Part shown: piece after piece, positions 42,545-53,890 of the stretch | How the letters are laid out: every line of letters starts with the position of its first letter | Numbering within the stretch: the stretch's first letter is position 1 | Source: Spirogloea muscicola | Lineage: Eukaryota; Streptophyta; Zygnematophyceae; Spirogloeales; Spirogloeaceae | Assembly: GCA_009602725.1 (NCBI GenBank) | Contig: WELB01000139.1 | Coordinates: 203,522-267,521, forward strand | DNA length: 64,000 nt | Direction of reading: 5' to 3' | The notes under the pieces: generated by a model | What the model was told of the DNA's origin: nothing | The model's input: only the letters and a program-made list of their open reading frames with translations | Database searches by the model: none | Program-made: the position numbers and the translations under genes

Positions 42545-42790
42545 CATGGAGAGGTCATTTTCGTGTATTTGAAACAAACGAAGGTCAAATGGCCGAGTAC
42601 AAAGGCAAGCAGAGAGGGGGCGAGGTCTGAAGGAGCCGGAGTGCGAAGTGTGAGACCAGCCCAAAGATAGGAAGCCCATCCAACGAGAGAAGTGGCACTT
42701 CTCACGGGGGCGAGGGCTGTGGAAAGCCAGCCCGAAAATGTGGACAAGGTCCGAAGGGGCCAAGAAAGCGCTAAGAGACACAGATAAAGT
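42545..42790 (-). repeat. Interspersed repeat, reverse orientation
   Basis: On the minus strand it carries the hairpin near 42715-42738 and the blocks TTTGTTTCAAATACACGAAA and TTTGTACTCGGCCATTTG, the same material as at 29408-29463 and 50157-50215. Confidence 0.7.
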
Positions 42791-43274
42791 ACGACGCACA
42801 AGGATCACTTAGCAATTGCTAGTAAATCTGCACGAGTACTCCACCACGACCCTCTTCTACTAGCAAGTCATATATATACTCATTAAAGTACTAGGAAGTG
42901 CGACTTCGAAATAAACTACCACTTGATTGTGTTGCGGCCGCTTAGCGAACCCGCCCACGCCGGTAAGTCGCCGACAGGGCCGCCCACCGTCCAGCATCAG
43001 TTCGCTGCTACTATCCTCTCCTCTCTGCAGGCACTAAGCGCTTGCATCGCCTCCCTCTTCCCTCCCTCCTTGCGACCCGCTCTCTCATTGCCGATCTCGA
43101 CCAGACCACGCCGTCGCCCCAGAGCCCGTCTCTCCCAATCCGCAGCCCTATCCGTACCTGCGGCAGCGCCTGAAGTGGTACGCAGTTGTGGGCTGCTGTG
43201 AGGAGGGGCGCTGATCTGGCGCCAGTGTAGTCTTCGCCGCCAAGGCCCGGCCGGCTTAAGAGGGCAGGCCCGCC

Positions 43275-45592
43275 ATGCTCCGACTCCGATGCGTCGCACA
43301 GAACTACGACTGGGGCCTGCTGGGGCCCCACAGCGCGGTGGCCAGCCTCTACGCTCTGGCCAGCCGAGAGCCTGCGAAGCCCGACAAGCCGTATGCGGAG
43401 CTGTGGATGGGCACGCACCCCAGCGGGCCGTCCGTCCTGATCCCATCAGAGGCGGCTGACGGCGTGGAGCCACAGCCCCTCAAGGCCTGGCTGGCGGCGC
43501 ACCCCGAGGCCCTTGGCGACGGGGTTCGCGACCGGTGGGGTGGCGATCTGCCCTTCCTCTTCAAGGTACTGGCAGCATACAACCCCGACAGCGCCACCTA
43601 CAGCTATCTGCCATGGCAGGATTGGTGAACGATCTCCTGACCGGATGGCCATGGCCAAACCATGGTCCACGAGCATTGCCACTTCCTGCATAACGCATCG
43701 TGATCAGTGGTGCGCTGCGGTCAGGCTCGTCAGGCCATGGCCCCACAGAAAGTGCAGCCAGACAAATCGGCAATGCTGAAGCGTCCGTGCTGCACGGCCG
43801 CCTTCCTTGCAGGTCCTGTCTGTGGCAAAGGCGCTATCCATCCAGGCGCACCCCAACAAGGTGCTGGCAGAGCGTCTGCACGCTTCTCAACCGCAGCACT
43901 ACAAGGACAACAACCACAAGCCGGAGATGGCGCTTGCCCTCACACCCTTCGAGGTGTTGTGCAGCTTCGTCTCCACTGAGGTATGGATACTCATCACAAG
44001 TGCTTTCCTTCCTGGGCACGCAAGCACAGGCATGCAAACGCAAAGACAGACACCCACGGGCTTTGTTGCAAAACCTGCATCATGAGAAGGCGCGCGGTGC
44101 GCATGAGAGAATCATGACCAGCACCGTAATCCTCATTAGTACCAGTCTGATCTAGCTTTGTGCCGTTATGGTGTCACAGGAGCTGAAGCGCAGCATTGAG
44201 ACAGTGCCAGAGCTCCGCAAGGTGCTCGGCGAGAAGGCCTGTGACATGGTGATGAGCGGTCGCCCGTCAGAGAGTGATGCCCTGCGAGAGGCCTTCACGG
44301 TTCTCATGACCAGCGACAAACCAGCGGTGGAGGCCGCCCTCGCTGAGCTGGTTCCCCGCTTGACTGAGGTGCAATAACGGGAAGCAGAGCCCACCCTTGA
44401 AAGCCTATGTGAAAGAGTCCTTTTGACTATTCAGTCCACAAAGTGTTCAATGATGGGAACCATAAATTCCCCCGGGCCTTCGTTGCCTTTGGCACCTCTA
44501 TTGTCTTTGCTTTGCTTTGCTTTGCTAATCAATGCTTTGCTTATTGAAATCACCAAGAGAGCCTCCCATCAAACATTCTGCTGCCCCACTTACAACAGTG
44601 ATCCTGGTCTGCTCTACCTCGTACACTGACTGCCCACACAGTGATCTTTCTCTTCAAGCAGAAAACCGAGCGGACACCCAAGGAGGACCTTTTGCTGCGC
44701 CTTGAGCGCCAATACCCTGGTGATGTTGGCGTGCTGTCTGCGTGCTTCCTCAACCACCTGATGCTGGAGCCCGGCACAGCTGTCTACCTTGCCGCCAATG
44801 AGCCGCATGCCTACCTCTCTGGCGAGTGCATTGAGTGCATGGCAGCATCTGACAACGTTGTGCGTGCGGGCCTCACCCCCAAGTTCCGCGACACCGAGAC
44901 GCTCTGCTCCATGCTGACATACAAGCAGGTAACTATTTTGACGTACTTTTTCATGACAGACAGCATTATCCAGTTGGCAGTAGTCGAATCCGGCACTGGT
45001 CATGAAAGTCATGGCCCTTGAATGATCAAGTACCTCCACAAAATGTGCCAGGGCCTGCCCGAGATACTGCAGGGCGTCGTGCTCGACAAGTACACAAGCC
45101 GCTACACGCCACCGTTTGATGAATTCGAAGTTGACCGCATCACCGTGCCTGTCGGCGAGTCATACAAGCTAGCCGCCTCAAGCGGCCCGTCCATCCTCCT
45201 CACCTTCCAGGTATGTAAGGAGATGCAGCCAGCACACCAGCATGCGGCCAAGCTGTTACGCGCCCAACCTCAGCTGGAATTGCCTAGATGCCTGACTAGT
45301 CAAGCATTGAGCAGAAGGAAAGCTACGCACGTCAGAACATCATTAGAAATCTATTTCCAACTAATGCTCGCTTCAAGTGCGCTTGGTGCTGCAGGGCAAT
45401 GGTGCTGCCACTCAGGAGTGGGCTGGCGCGCAGAGTGTGAGCGGCCTGAAGAAGGGCGACATCCTGCTCGTGCCGGCGGGGGCCATACTGGAGCTCTCGG
45501 CAGTGGTGGAGGCTGACGGCGGAGGCGCCGCGCCGCCCGAGGACCCGCTGCAATTGTACCGGGCGCTGGTCAACAGTCGGGCCCTGCAGTAG
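43275..45592 (+). CDS. PMI: Phosphomannose isomerase, type I (mannose-6-phosphate isomerase)
   Basis: Zn enzyme interconverting fructose-6-phosphate and mannose-6-phosphate in the cytosol, the entry to GDP-mannose, ascorbate and mannan synthesis. Six exons in phase give 423 aa, a normal length: 43275-43565, 43813-43980, 44180-44368, 44662-44928, 45052-45210, 45395-45592. The start [14 protein letters not shown] is the family N-terminus. Zn ligands are visible as Q108 and H110 (QAHPNK), E135 (HKPEMA) and H265 (NEPHAY). Other family motifs are [23 protein letters not shown], and [19 protein letters not shown]. The C-terminal cupin-like part ends in [11 protein letters not shown] and NSRALQ. All introns interrupt between codons (phase 0), which supports the model. 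Confidence 0.96.
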
Positions 45593-45762
45593 TGGCCTCG
45601 CAGCCGATCGGATAAGGCTTGTCATCACGTCCTCTGAAGCTAGCCCGCATTCACACCGTGCATGCCTGTGAGAGGCCTCTGAACCAGTTTCGATCCTGTG
45701 CCTGATGAGCAAAACCACTACAACTCCTGACCTGCTGATCGCTGAGAGGCTGACGCAGCTCC

Positions 45763-48700
45763 ATGTCCGCCGCTCCTTTCGTCGGCCATTGTGACGGCCA
45801 AAGGCCGAGCGCCGCGAGGAGTTTCGCCAGACCGCGGCCGTCGCCCGCGCTCTCACGGCGTGTGCGCCGTCAGACGAGGCCGCAGGCGGCGGCCGCGCCG
45901 AGTGCCGCCGCGGCCAGCGCCGCGNNNNNNNNNNNNNNNNNNNNNNNNNNNNNNNNNNNNNNNNNNNNNNNNNNNNNNNNNNNNNNNNNNNNNNNNNNNN
46001 NNNNNNNNNNNNNNNNNNNNNNNNNNNNNNNNNNNNNNNNNNNNNNNNNNNNNNNNNNNNNNNNNNNNNNNNNNNNNNNNNNNNNNNNNNNNNNNNNNNN
46101 NNNNNNNNNNNNNNNNNNNNNNNNNNNNNNNNNNNNNNNNNNNNNNNNNNNNNNNNNNNNNNNNNNNNNNNNNNNNNNNNNNNNNNNNNNNNNNNNNNNN
46201 NNNNNNNNNNNNNNNNNNNNNNNNNNNNNNNNNNNNNNNNNNNNNNNNNNNNNNNNNNNNNNNNNNNNNNNNNNNNNNNNNNNNNNNNNNNNNNNNNNNN
46301 NNNNNNNNNNNNNNNNNNNNNNNNNNNNNNNNNNNNNNNNNNNNNNNNNNNNNNNNNNNNNNNNNNNNNNNNNNNNNNNNNNNNNNNNNNNNNNNNNNNN
46401 NNNNNNNNNNNNNNNNNNNNNNNNNNNNNNNNNNNNNNNNNNNNNNNNNNNNNNNNNNNNNNNNNNNNNNNNNNNNNNNNNNNNNNNNNNNNNNNNNNNN
46501 NNNNNNNNNNNNNNNNNNNNNNNNNNNNNNNNNNNNNNNNNNNNNNNNNNNNNNNNNNNNNNNNNNNNNNNNNNNNNNNNNNNNNNNNNNNNNNNNNNNN
46601 NNNNNNNNNNNNNNNNNNNNNNNNNNNNNNNNNNNNNNNNNNNCGGCGGCGGCGGCGGCGCCGAGGCCGCCGAGGCGACGAGGGATGCCTACGTGTACGG
46701 GCCGTACGGGCCGTACGCGTACCGCGCGCGCGTCAAGGGCAAGCTGGTGCGCGGCGACGTCTCGATGCCGCACGCCGTGCACCTCTTCTCCACCATTGCC
46801 GACGACGCCGGTGCGCCTGCCACCGACCCTGAGCCTAAACCCCTTGATTCTTAAGCCCTGTTCAGGCTCACCTCATCCGCCTCCGGCCTCTGACGAAATT
46901 CTAATCACTGAACCCCTTCGGACCGGAAACCCCTAAACTCAAAACCCTGACTCTTAAGCCTGAACCCTGACTCCTTAGCACCTTGGTCCTGAGGCCCGAC
47001 CCCTAAGCCCCCAACTCTGATCTCGAAGTCAAGCCCCTCTGCCCCGAGCTTTCGCTGTATCATCACCGGCCCCGTTGACTCTTTACTATACTTGGCGCCT
47101 TGGATGTCGTACCCTGCTCCCCTGAATCCTGGGAGTGACTTTCTCCACCTCGAGCACTGGCCTCCTGAAGCACTGAAAGGCTAACTCTGGTACCGAAGCT
47201 TGTCTGGAGGCACTGAAGCCTCTGGCGCTGAACCCTACATTGCTGGCTGCCCAGAGGTCACCTCGTTGAGATTAGCGCAGGACCAGAAGTAGCCCACTCG
47301 AGAACTGACACCCGGCAGCGGTCGTGGCCGGGCACGCGGGTAGGGCGGCAGAGCAGGAGGAGGTCAACCGCAACATCATGAAGCAGGCGTATGAGGCGGC
47401 GCTGGACGCCATGGACCCTGGCGACGCCGTTGGCTTCTACTTTGCATTCGTGCGCAATACGCGGAGCCGCGCCTGCCAGGTCCACACCCTCTCCTCTTGG
47501 ACGTGCCGCCACGTGCACGACATGCTTCACTTTTCACTTGTTGGGTCATCCTCTGAAAGTCAGGTAGGGGGATAGGTGATGTGAAGTTAGAGAACATATT
47601 GGTGATACGTCTGCCCTACGTGAGCTCTTCTAGTAGCTGCCTTGACACCTAAGTGCCGAATCTGCCTGGTGGAGCTCGCAGTTGCCATGGCAGGAGTGGA
47701 CTCTTGTTGCGCAGCTGGCCGCCCAGCCCGCGGATAGGGCAGACGACTTCGACCTGCTGCAGGAGGTGCACCACCTTTTCTGCAGCAAGGCTACAATCGT
47801 CAGCTGTGCTGACTTAGGTGTTCGTGTCCCAGAGTTGCGAGGTTTGACCCTTGGTGAAGGCTAGGGTCCAGGCTCTAGGGCCTTCTCATGAACTTGTGTT
47901 TCAGAGCTTAAGGCCATATCCAAGTTGCGCAGCTCCGTATGCTGATGATGTCATGCCCCTTCTTGTTGGCATCCGCTTTTCCTCTATAGATGGACACGAG
48001 GGCCCGATCGAAGCTTGCGCAGTGCGTGGCATGGTATCGGCCCGACCTTGCCTACGTCAGGAAGCCATCTTTCCAAGTGAGTCCTAGTATATACAACCTT
48101 ATGACTTTGCCACGGTGCTAGATGTTCATTGCACGAGGAAGGTACTGCAGCAAATGAGAGTTCGAATTCTGTAAAAATGACGTGGATGTTAATGGTTCGG
48201 GGTTGTGCAGTAGGAATCTAGTCTCTAGAAATCATTATGGGTTGTTAATGATGAGCTATTGATGAGCTTGCCTTGGCAGTCAAGTCTCAGGGTCGTCAAA
48301 GCAAGTCTGCTACAGGAACCTCGATATCATGGGGTTTAGAAGTTGTGGGGTCTTGGTTCATGATTCAGGACATCTGTCGTCTTGAGTTGCACAGGTGCGC
48401 TTTGAGCCGCAGGATTTATTCTTTGAGACAGTTTTGTCAGAGCTGGATCCTCTGCGGGACGGCAGGCCAGGCGGGGGCCTCTATGCCACACTTCTGGCCA
48501 CATTGGGGCTTCACGTATCCGCGGGACGGGAAGCTGTGCTGGAGACATTCGAGCAGGCTACTGAGGCTGAGCGGATAGCTTGCTTGGGCACGGTCTTTGC
48601 TGCGCTGCCAGTGGATGTCCTAGGGCCGCTTGGACTCCATGGCACGTCCACTCGAGGCACGGCGGAGGCTGGCTGCATGGACCAATCAGAGGATGTCGAC

Positions 48701-49075
48701 AAAGACAGCAATTACGAGCAGGCGGCGAGCGATGAGCTCGAGTGGCGAGGGCAGGACGCTGAATTCGCAGAAGCTTCATGGGCTGCTTTCGATGATGCCG
48801 GCGACGACTCTGGTGATGACGAGCTGGCAGGCCCATCTTTGGCTGACATCCTGCGTGAGGAGGAGGACAGTGACGGGGTAAGCGGTCCTGCCTCTTACAA
48901 CGATGACGATGATGAGGATGACGACGGCGGCAGACTGGCAAACGAGGGGGCTCCAAAAGTAGAGCAGCGTCTGAAGGTTGCCATCTCGCCCTATGATTGT
49001 ACTCGCCTGCTCCGTGAGCTCACGCTTGTACGGGCGCAATTTGAAGTTTTGGACACTGTAAGGACTGGTGATTGA
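45763..49075 (+). CDS. Unrecognised protein, possibly plastid-targeted, crossing a gap
   Basis: The probable start is ATG 45763. The first ~54 residues (MSAAPFVGHCDGQRPSAARS and on) are rich in Ala, Ser and Arg, as in transit peptides. After the gap I join 46644-46810, 47319-47479, 47694-47798, 47990-48076 and 48395-49075, all in phase. Readable parts include VYGPYGPYAYRARVKGKLV, MDPGDAVGFYFAFVRNTRS, WTLVAQLAAQPADRADDFDL, CVAWYRPDLAYVRKPSF, FEPQDLFFETVLSELDPL, and a C-terminus with acidic runs (YNDDDDEDDDGG) before AISPYDCTRLLRELTLVRAQ. I do not know the family. The link from the start codon to the part after the gap is inference; the 3' exons are firmer. Confidence 0.6.
45925..46643. other. 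Assembly gap, 719 N
   Basis: N run inside the unrecognised gene, flanked by GCC/GGC repeats. Confidence 0.99.
46825..47060 (+). repeat. Degenerate CCCTGACTCTTAAGC-type repeats in an intron
   Basis: CCTAAACCCC, TTCTTAAGCCCTG, ACCCCTAAACTC, AAACCCTGACTCTTAAGCC and GACCCCTAAGCCC follow one another at irregular spacing inside the intron 46811-47318. They resemble decayed minisatellite units or a telomere-like tract, but no two neighbours are identical. Confidence 0.5.
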
Positions 49076-49899
49076 CTTCTCTCAAGCTTTTGGCCCAAAT
49101 CATCTGCTGAAGCTCTCAAGCAATCGTTTTTGACATTTGCAACCACGGCCAACCACCTTGACCCTTTTGCTTGCTACAGCATGCGCACAAAAGCTGTGTG
49201 GATAGCAAGTGTCTTTCTGGATGCGACTTTTGATGCTGCCTTACAAGCTTCCTGTAATAGCTCATTCCTCAAACAGTCCACAAACTTGCTCCAAGTAAAT
49301 ATAAGTGGGAGGGAATGAAGCATGTCTGCTGGAGCTAGTAAAAGCCACCGCAATCTTTTGAGGGTCATTACTTTCCTAGATGACAAGAGTACATGCCCAT
49401 GACCGTGGTGTGTTTCCAACGCATAGATAAATTTAATGTATACACATGCGAGAAGTGCGGACTGTTTCTGAGGACTGGGATCCATTAACTTGGAACAGCC
49501 CTTTGGTTCAAGCAGAAGGAGCAAACCAGGTCTTAACAAAGCCAGCAACAATCTGAGCCTACATTCTGCGCCACATTGAGTCATGCTGCGCAGATGTTAT
49601 AACACCCCACAGGTTTGACGGTCATACTTGCTTGGACAAGCTGCCCTCCATAGCTCCGCTTGCACCAGAGTAAGCTTTGCTGCTGTCACGATGCAAAGAA
49701 GCATCTCAGGCTGCTCAACACGTAACTGGTACTTCGGGTGTGTCGAATGTGGGGTGCTGGAGAAGCTTTAGCTGCTGCTTAGGCGTGCCTTCAACTCACT
49801 GCTCTCAGTGCGGCGAGTTACCGTTGCGCCTACTTGTATATGCAAGAGGCATGCCAGACAGGCTCCATGCTTGTACGGTGCCAAATACGATAATGACTT
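49076..49899. other. Intergenic, nothing recognised
   Basis: 3' flank of the unrecognised gene; no exon or RNA gene seen. Confidence 0.5.
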
Positions 49900-50220
49900 T
49901 GTCGTTACTTGTTGTTTAGCTCGCCCTTCCGGTTCCGTGTTGACGTCTGGTATTATCGCAGCCACGGGCTACCCCTGGCCTGTTTGCAGCGAGCTCAGGC
50001 TAATGCCTTGCATCAGAAAGCTGGGCGAGCTCTAGTTGGTGACAGAAGGGCTTCGTACCTGACATCTAGTATTCATGCATCGGTTAGCGACCTTTATGTC
50101 TTGACCCGTGGATTTTGAGCGGGTCAACCTGCTGTAGGTTATGTAGATATTTAGATGTGCTTGCTTGCCTTTGTACTTGGCCATTGGCCTATGTTTGTTT
50201 CAAATACACGAAATTTTCCT
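49900..50220 (+). repeat. Interspersed repeat with coding-like motif
   Basis: The frame reads CLQRAQANALHQKAGRALVG, later SDLYVLTRGF then TGA (about 49978-50118). It is followed by GAGCGGGTCAACCTGCTGTAGG and the blocks CTTGCCTTTGTACTTGGCC and TTTGTTTCAAATACACGAAA, as at 29.4 kb. Confidence 0.7.
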
Positions 50221-51333
50221 GGCCATTGCAGGCTGTCACCACCTTGCCACTGCGCAGGTTTGGCTTTCAGTGCAGGCCCTGCAGGTGCCTCATGCGTGGC
50301 TGCCCTCGTTGTGTCGCACATCGACATGATGAGCGCCGCCTGAAAATTTCTCAAGCTGCATGGCAGTTGGGAGTGTTCCACGCGTGCACTGGAGGCCTGT
50401 ATCACGTACTTCCATTTCCAGAAATTGCAGCATGGACACTGCATGTTCCTTACACCTCGTGCCTGAAGTCCCAACTACTGTAGACTTGGGCTCAGGAGTT
50501 ACTGTTGTGGGTCTACTTTGTACGTTCGGAGTCTCCAATTTGAGTCAGGTTCTGAAATTGTAATGGACGCAGAGAGTTGCATATTGAGGTTGATCTAATT
50601 CGATTGTAAGGACTTCATGAAGCCTCTAAATCCAAGGAAACAGCGATCTCAAAGACATGAGTCAGATGGGCAAGCCAGAGTTGCCGAGGATATTGCATCA
50701 CACACAGAAAGGATGTGAAACGCGACATAGGATCCTCATCTCTGCCTCAGGCGAGGAAGCTGTTATCAGGATGCAGCAGCCTTGCCGAGCGAGCTTGGCT
50801 GAGGTTGGCACATAAAGGACTGGACAAGTGACTGGACTGAATGAGGACTTGGGCTCTCGAGGAATGGAGTGTGTTCTGAGTAATGGAGGGCCTGAGTGGC
50901 CAAAAACAATACAAGCACTTCAGGAGGAAAAAGCTTTTGACTTTGAAATTCAGCACAATTTGTTACGAGCATGAAAGAATGGGTTCCAGCTCTGGACAAC
51001 CACTGGGTGCTTGGCGCTTTGCGCAACGCACGGGGGGTGAACGCAAAGGCTCCAAGAATGGTTTGCACACCGTCAATAGCGATGGCAAGAGAGCGAGCGC
51101 ACATGGCCGCAGCCAGCAACAGCAACAGCCTAGCAATGACTGAAAGACAGAGCCTATGGCCCTGTGCTCCTGTCAGCACTTGGCTGCTGGGATGTGGACT
51201 AAGCGGCCTGGCGTGCAGCATGATACGCCTATAGGCGACTTAAACTGATCATTGGGAGATACTTCACTACACCACACTCTACACCATGGAGTTGGGGCTT
51301 GGATCAAGTATTGGGCCAGCCCAATGGGGCCAG
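50221..51333. other. Intergenic, nothing recognised
   Basis: No credible exon. The right end is the 3' flank of the first Ole e 1/Root_cap gene (minus strand). Confidence 0.5.
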
Positions 51334-52822
51334 TCACAGGAGAATCTTGCGAGAAGAAGCGCCAGCGTGCTGCCCAGCACGTCTAGTGGTGGTTTTGGTG
51401 GTGCCAAAGCGCGAGAACTTGCAGTCGGTCGCCAGGAGGCCGGATGTGAGGTAGTCCTCGGGTTCGCCGTCGAGGTAGCCATTGCCGTCGGGGCCGGCGA
51501 CCTGCCAGACCTGGAGCAGCGGGCTCCACTCGCGCACGTATGCAAAGTGGCGATCCTTCTGGTCGGCCCGGAACGTCTGGCCGAGCACGCCGTGGGGGTT
51601 GGACGACAGGCCCACGGCTGACACCATGTCCACGGAGAAGTGCACGTATGCATCTGCCGCAGTGCGCAGGTCGGGGACCTCGGGCCGCAGCTTGAGCACC
51701 AGGTCTGCGACGCCCACGACGGAGAGCTCGTAGCGGTCGACGTCGTCGTCGCCGTCCAGGCCGTGGCCAAGGAAGGTGAGCGCCACTGCTGCATCGCGAG
51801 TCACGAAGCGCTCGCCCTCGGCGAGGCGCACGGCGCGGCCGTCGACGTGGATTGAGTGCATGTAGCCTGCGCCGCGCTCGGGCTCGGCGCCGCCTCGCGC
51901 CGCCAGGACGACAGTGTGGTTGTCGGACAGCACACCGAGCTGCTTGATCCACGAGTACGTGGTGCGGCCTTCAACGCGGCCATCCAGATGCATGTTCACC
52001 TGCAGCCTCTCGTCCGTCACCATGCAGTAGTCGTTTCCGGGCGCGCCTGCAGGAGAGCAAGCAGGACGCGGCAACCAGTCAGCCACATGTTCTTTCGTCG
52101 TCGCGCAGATTATCAATAATCTCAGGCAGCTCAAATCACGTCTGTGCGTTTCCATGAATTTGTAAGCATGTATGATGTTGGTGAAGTGCTCCAAATGACA
52201 GGCCGAGCAGGACGCCAGGTTGCAGCACTGCACATAGAGAGCGTATTGGTGCGTAGAGCTCACCAGTGAAGTCGAAAGCGACAGAGTCGGCGCCGGTGAA
52301 GTGGGGGTCGCCCTTGATGCCGGCACCCTTGCACTTGGTGGAGTCCAGAGACGCGGGCTTGAGGCAGAATGGCCCGACGTTGTACTGCTGCTCCCTGTTA
52401 CAGTTGCCGCTGGAGTCCTGAATGTTGTCACCCGTTGTATCGCCGTTGTTGCACGAGCCCACGACGGAGCACGAGGAGCCGGCGGGCGCGGACACCAGCT
52501 TGACGAAGCAGCCCTGGAACTTGGGCAGGAACGGTGCCAGAAAGTCGAAGAGGACCTCGAAGTAGCCATTGGAGTCCGTGGTGGCGGTGTAGACGGTGGA
52601 GGTCTTGGCGCCGTTGACGAGGCAGTAGGACTGCACGGTGGCGCCCTTGACGTAGGCGTCGCCCTGGCTGGCGTTGTACACGCCCGTCCAGCAGGTGTTG
52701 CGGAAGACGACGCCGGAGCCGTACCAGGTGGCGGTGGCGGGCGCGGCGCCCAGCGCCAGGACCAGCGCCGCGGCCAGCAGCAGCGCGGCGGCGGCGTTCG
52801 GGGCGACGGTGGTGGCGGCCAT
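51334..52822 (-). CDS. Secreted Ole e 1-like/Root_cap two-domain protein, copy 1
   Basis: Exons 52822-52264 and 52046-51334 join in phase 1 (423 aa). Order: Ala/Leu-rich signal peptide (to about residue 33); Pollen Ole e 1-like domain with NTCW, VKGATVQSYC, TTDSNGYFEV and GCFVKLVSAP; a Cys-rich linker; then a Root_cap domain from GDPHFTGADSVAFDF through DYCMVTDERLQVNMHLDG, GVLGQTFRADQ and TDCKFSRF. In land plants both families are secreted, wall-associated proteins, so an extracellular role is likely; the biochemical function is unknown. Oddity: the first Cys of the CxxC in the Ole e 1 part is Arg here (VVFRNTCW), unlike copies 2 and 3. It is the most divergent member and lies about 4.7 kb from the next copy. 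Confidence 0.88.
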
Positions 52823-53219
52823 GGCGGGCTTCGCGGCTGTGCTGCAGCTGCGGGCCGGGGTGGGCTGGGGGGGGCTGGCGGGGGAGCTGGTCTGGTGTTT
52901 GGGGGGCGAGGGGGGGGGGGGGCTTATCTATTGGGGCCCCACCGGCCCGCCAGCAGCGCCAGGGTCCCTGCCAGCCGGGCCGGATCACGCTGGGCAGGGT
53001 GTACTAGCACCAAGCCCCGGGCCCGGGCAGCAGGATCTCGTCCGATTTGCTGCGTCGCCCCTGGACGTTCCCGGAAGACGACGCGCGGGGGCGGGACAGC
53101 CCCCTGGCTCTGCCGTAGCCCCTGGCTGCCATTGGCCGCCGCTGCTGGCGCCAGGGGGCTGGCTGGGAGTGCAAGGCTCCACGACCACGCTCCTTGCTTT
53201 TTGCTTGATTGTTCCTTTT
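52823..53219. promoter_or_regulatory. GC-rich 5' flank of copy 1
   Basis: Contains a G-run of about 14 at 52909-52922 and GC-rich sequence with parts shared with the flanks of copies 2 and 3 (GCCCCTGGC, GACGACGCG). It must include the promoter, but I can point to no defined element. Confidence 0.4.
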
Positions 53220-53890
53220 GGGCGCCTTCTCTCTACGGGCTGGCCAGTCAATTTGGAAACGCTTTTCTTGGGCTGGCCCACAGCCATTGCCTCACATCGA
53301 CATCTGTTTCTTTCCTTGTTGGCAATAAGACTATGGACGGGCTTTCGTTGGTGGCAGAAGGGCTTAAGATCTGCCGTTCAGTATCGGACAAACGATTAGC
53401 GACTTCTACTTGCTGGCCCGTCGTCAGTGGGCGGGTCGGCGTAGCAGCGGGTATGTACATTCTACGGATGTGCTTGCCTCGATACTCGGCCACTCAGCCC
53501 CTCCATCAATCAGAAGAGGCTCTATGGCTGCTGCCTCCGGGTCTAGGCGGAGTGCCATTTTCCCGGCTGCGAGTTACTCGGACTTGCTGCTGCTCACCTG
53601 TGGGTACTAAGCTTTCCTTTGCGTCGTCTCGTGTCTAGCTGTGTAGCTTTCCTTTTCGGCACCTTGTTTGGCTCTTTGGATTTTGTCCATTCTGTTTTGG
53701 GCTGGCTTTGCCAGCCCCTCTTCTCTATGGGCGAGCAATTTTTTTCCTGCTTTGCAGCAGGCCTCTCAGCGTCACTTCGATCCTGCTTCTACTGCTGTTT
53801 GAAAGAGAAGTTGTTCTTTTACATGGGACGTTGGCTGAGAAAGGCCAGCCCGAGAATCGTTGACAAGGTCCGCAGGGGCCGGAGAGCACC
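53220..53890 (+). repeat. Cluster of interspersed repeat units
   Basis: Hairpin near 53276 (GGGCTGGCCCACAGCC), a fuller unit 53450-53760 with SGSRRSAIFPAASYSDLLLL in one frame and a GGGTACTAAG stop segment, followed by CCTTTTCGGCACC and GGGCTGGCTTTGCCAGCCCC near 53699, and a reversed hairpin at about 53830-53850. Confidence 0.7.

Noticed and set aside
46905-47000. Interstitial telomere array
   Set aside because: Units are too irregular to be called TTTAGGG repeats; kept only as a degenerate repeat.
52301-53638. 445-codon plus-strand frame opposite copy 1
   Set aside because: Antisense of a GC-rich coding exon; the same antisense frames appear opposite copies 2, 3 and 4 because the sense strand is conserved. 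Ala/Gly/Val-rich and without its own splice or domain pattern.
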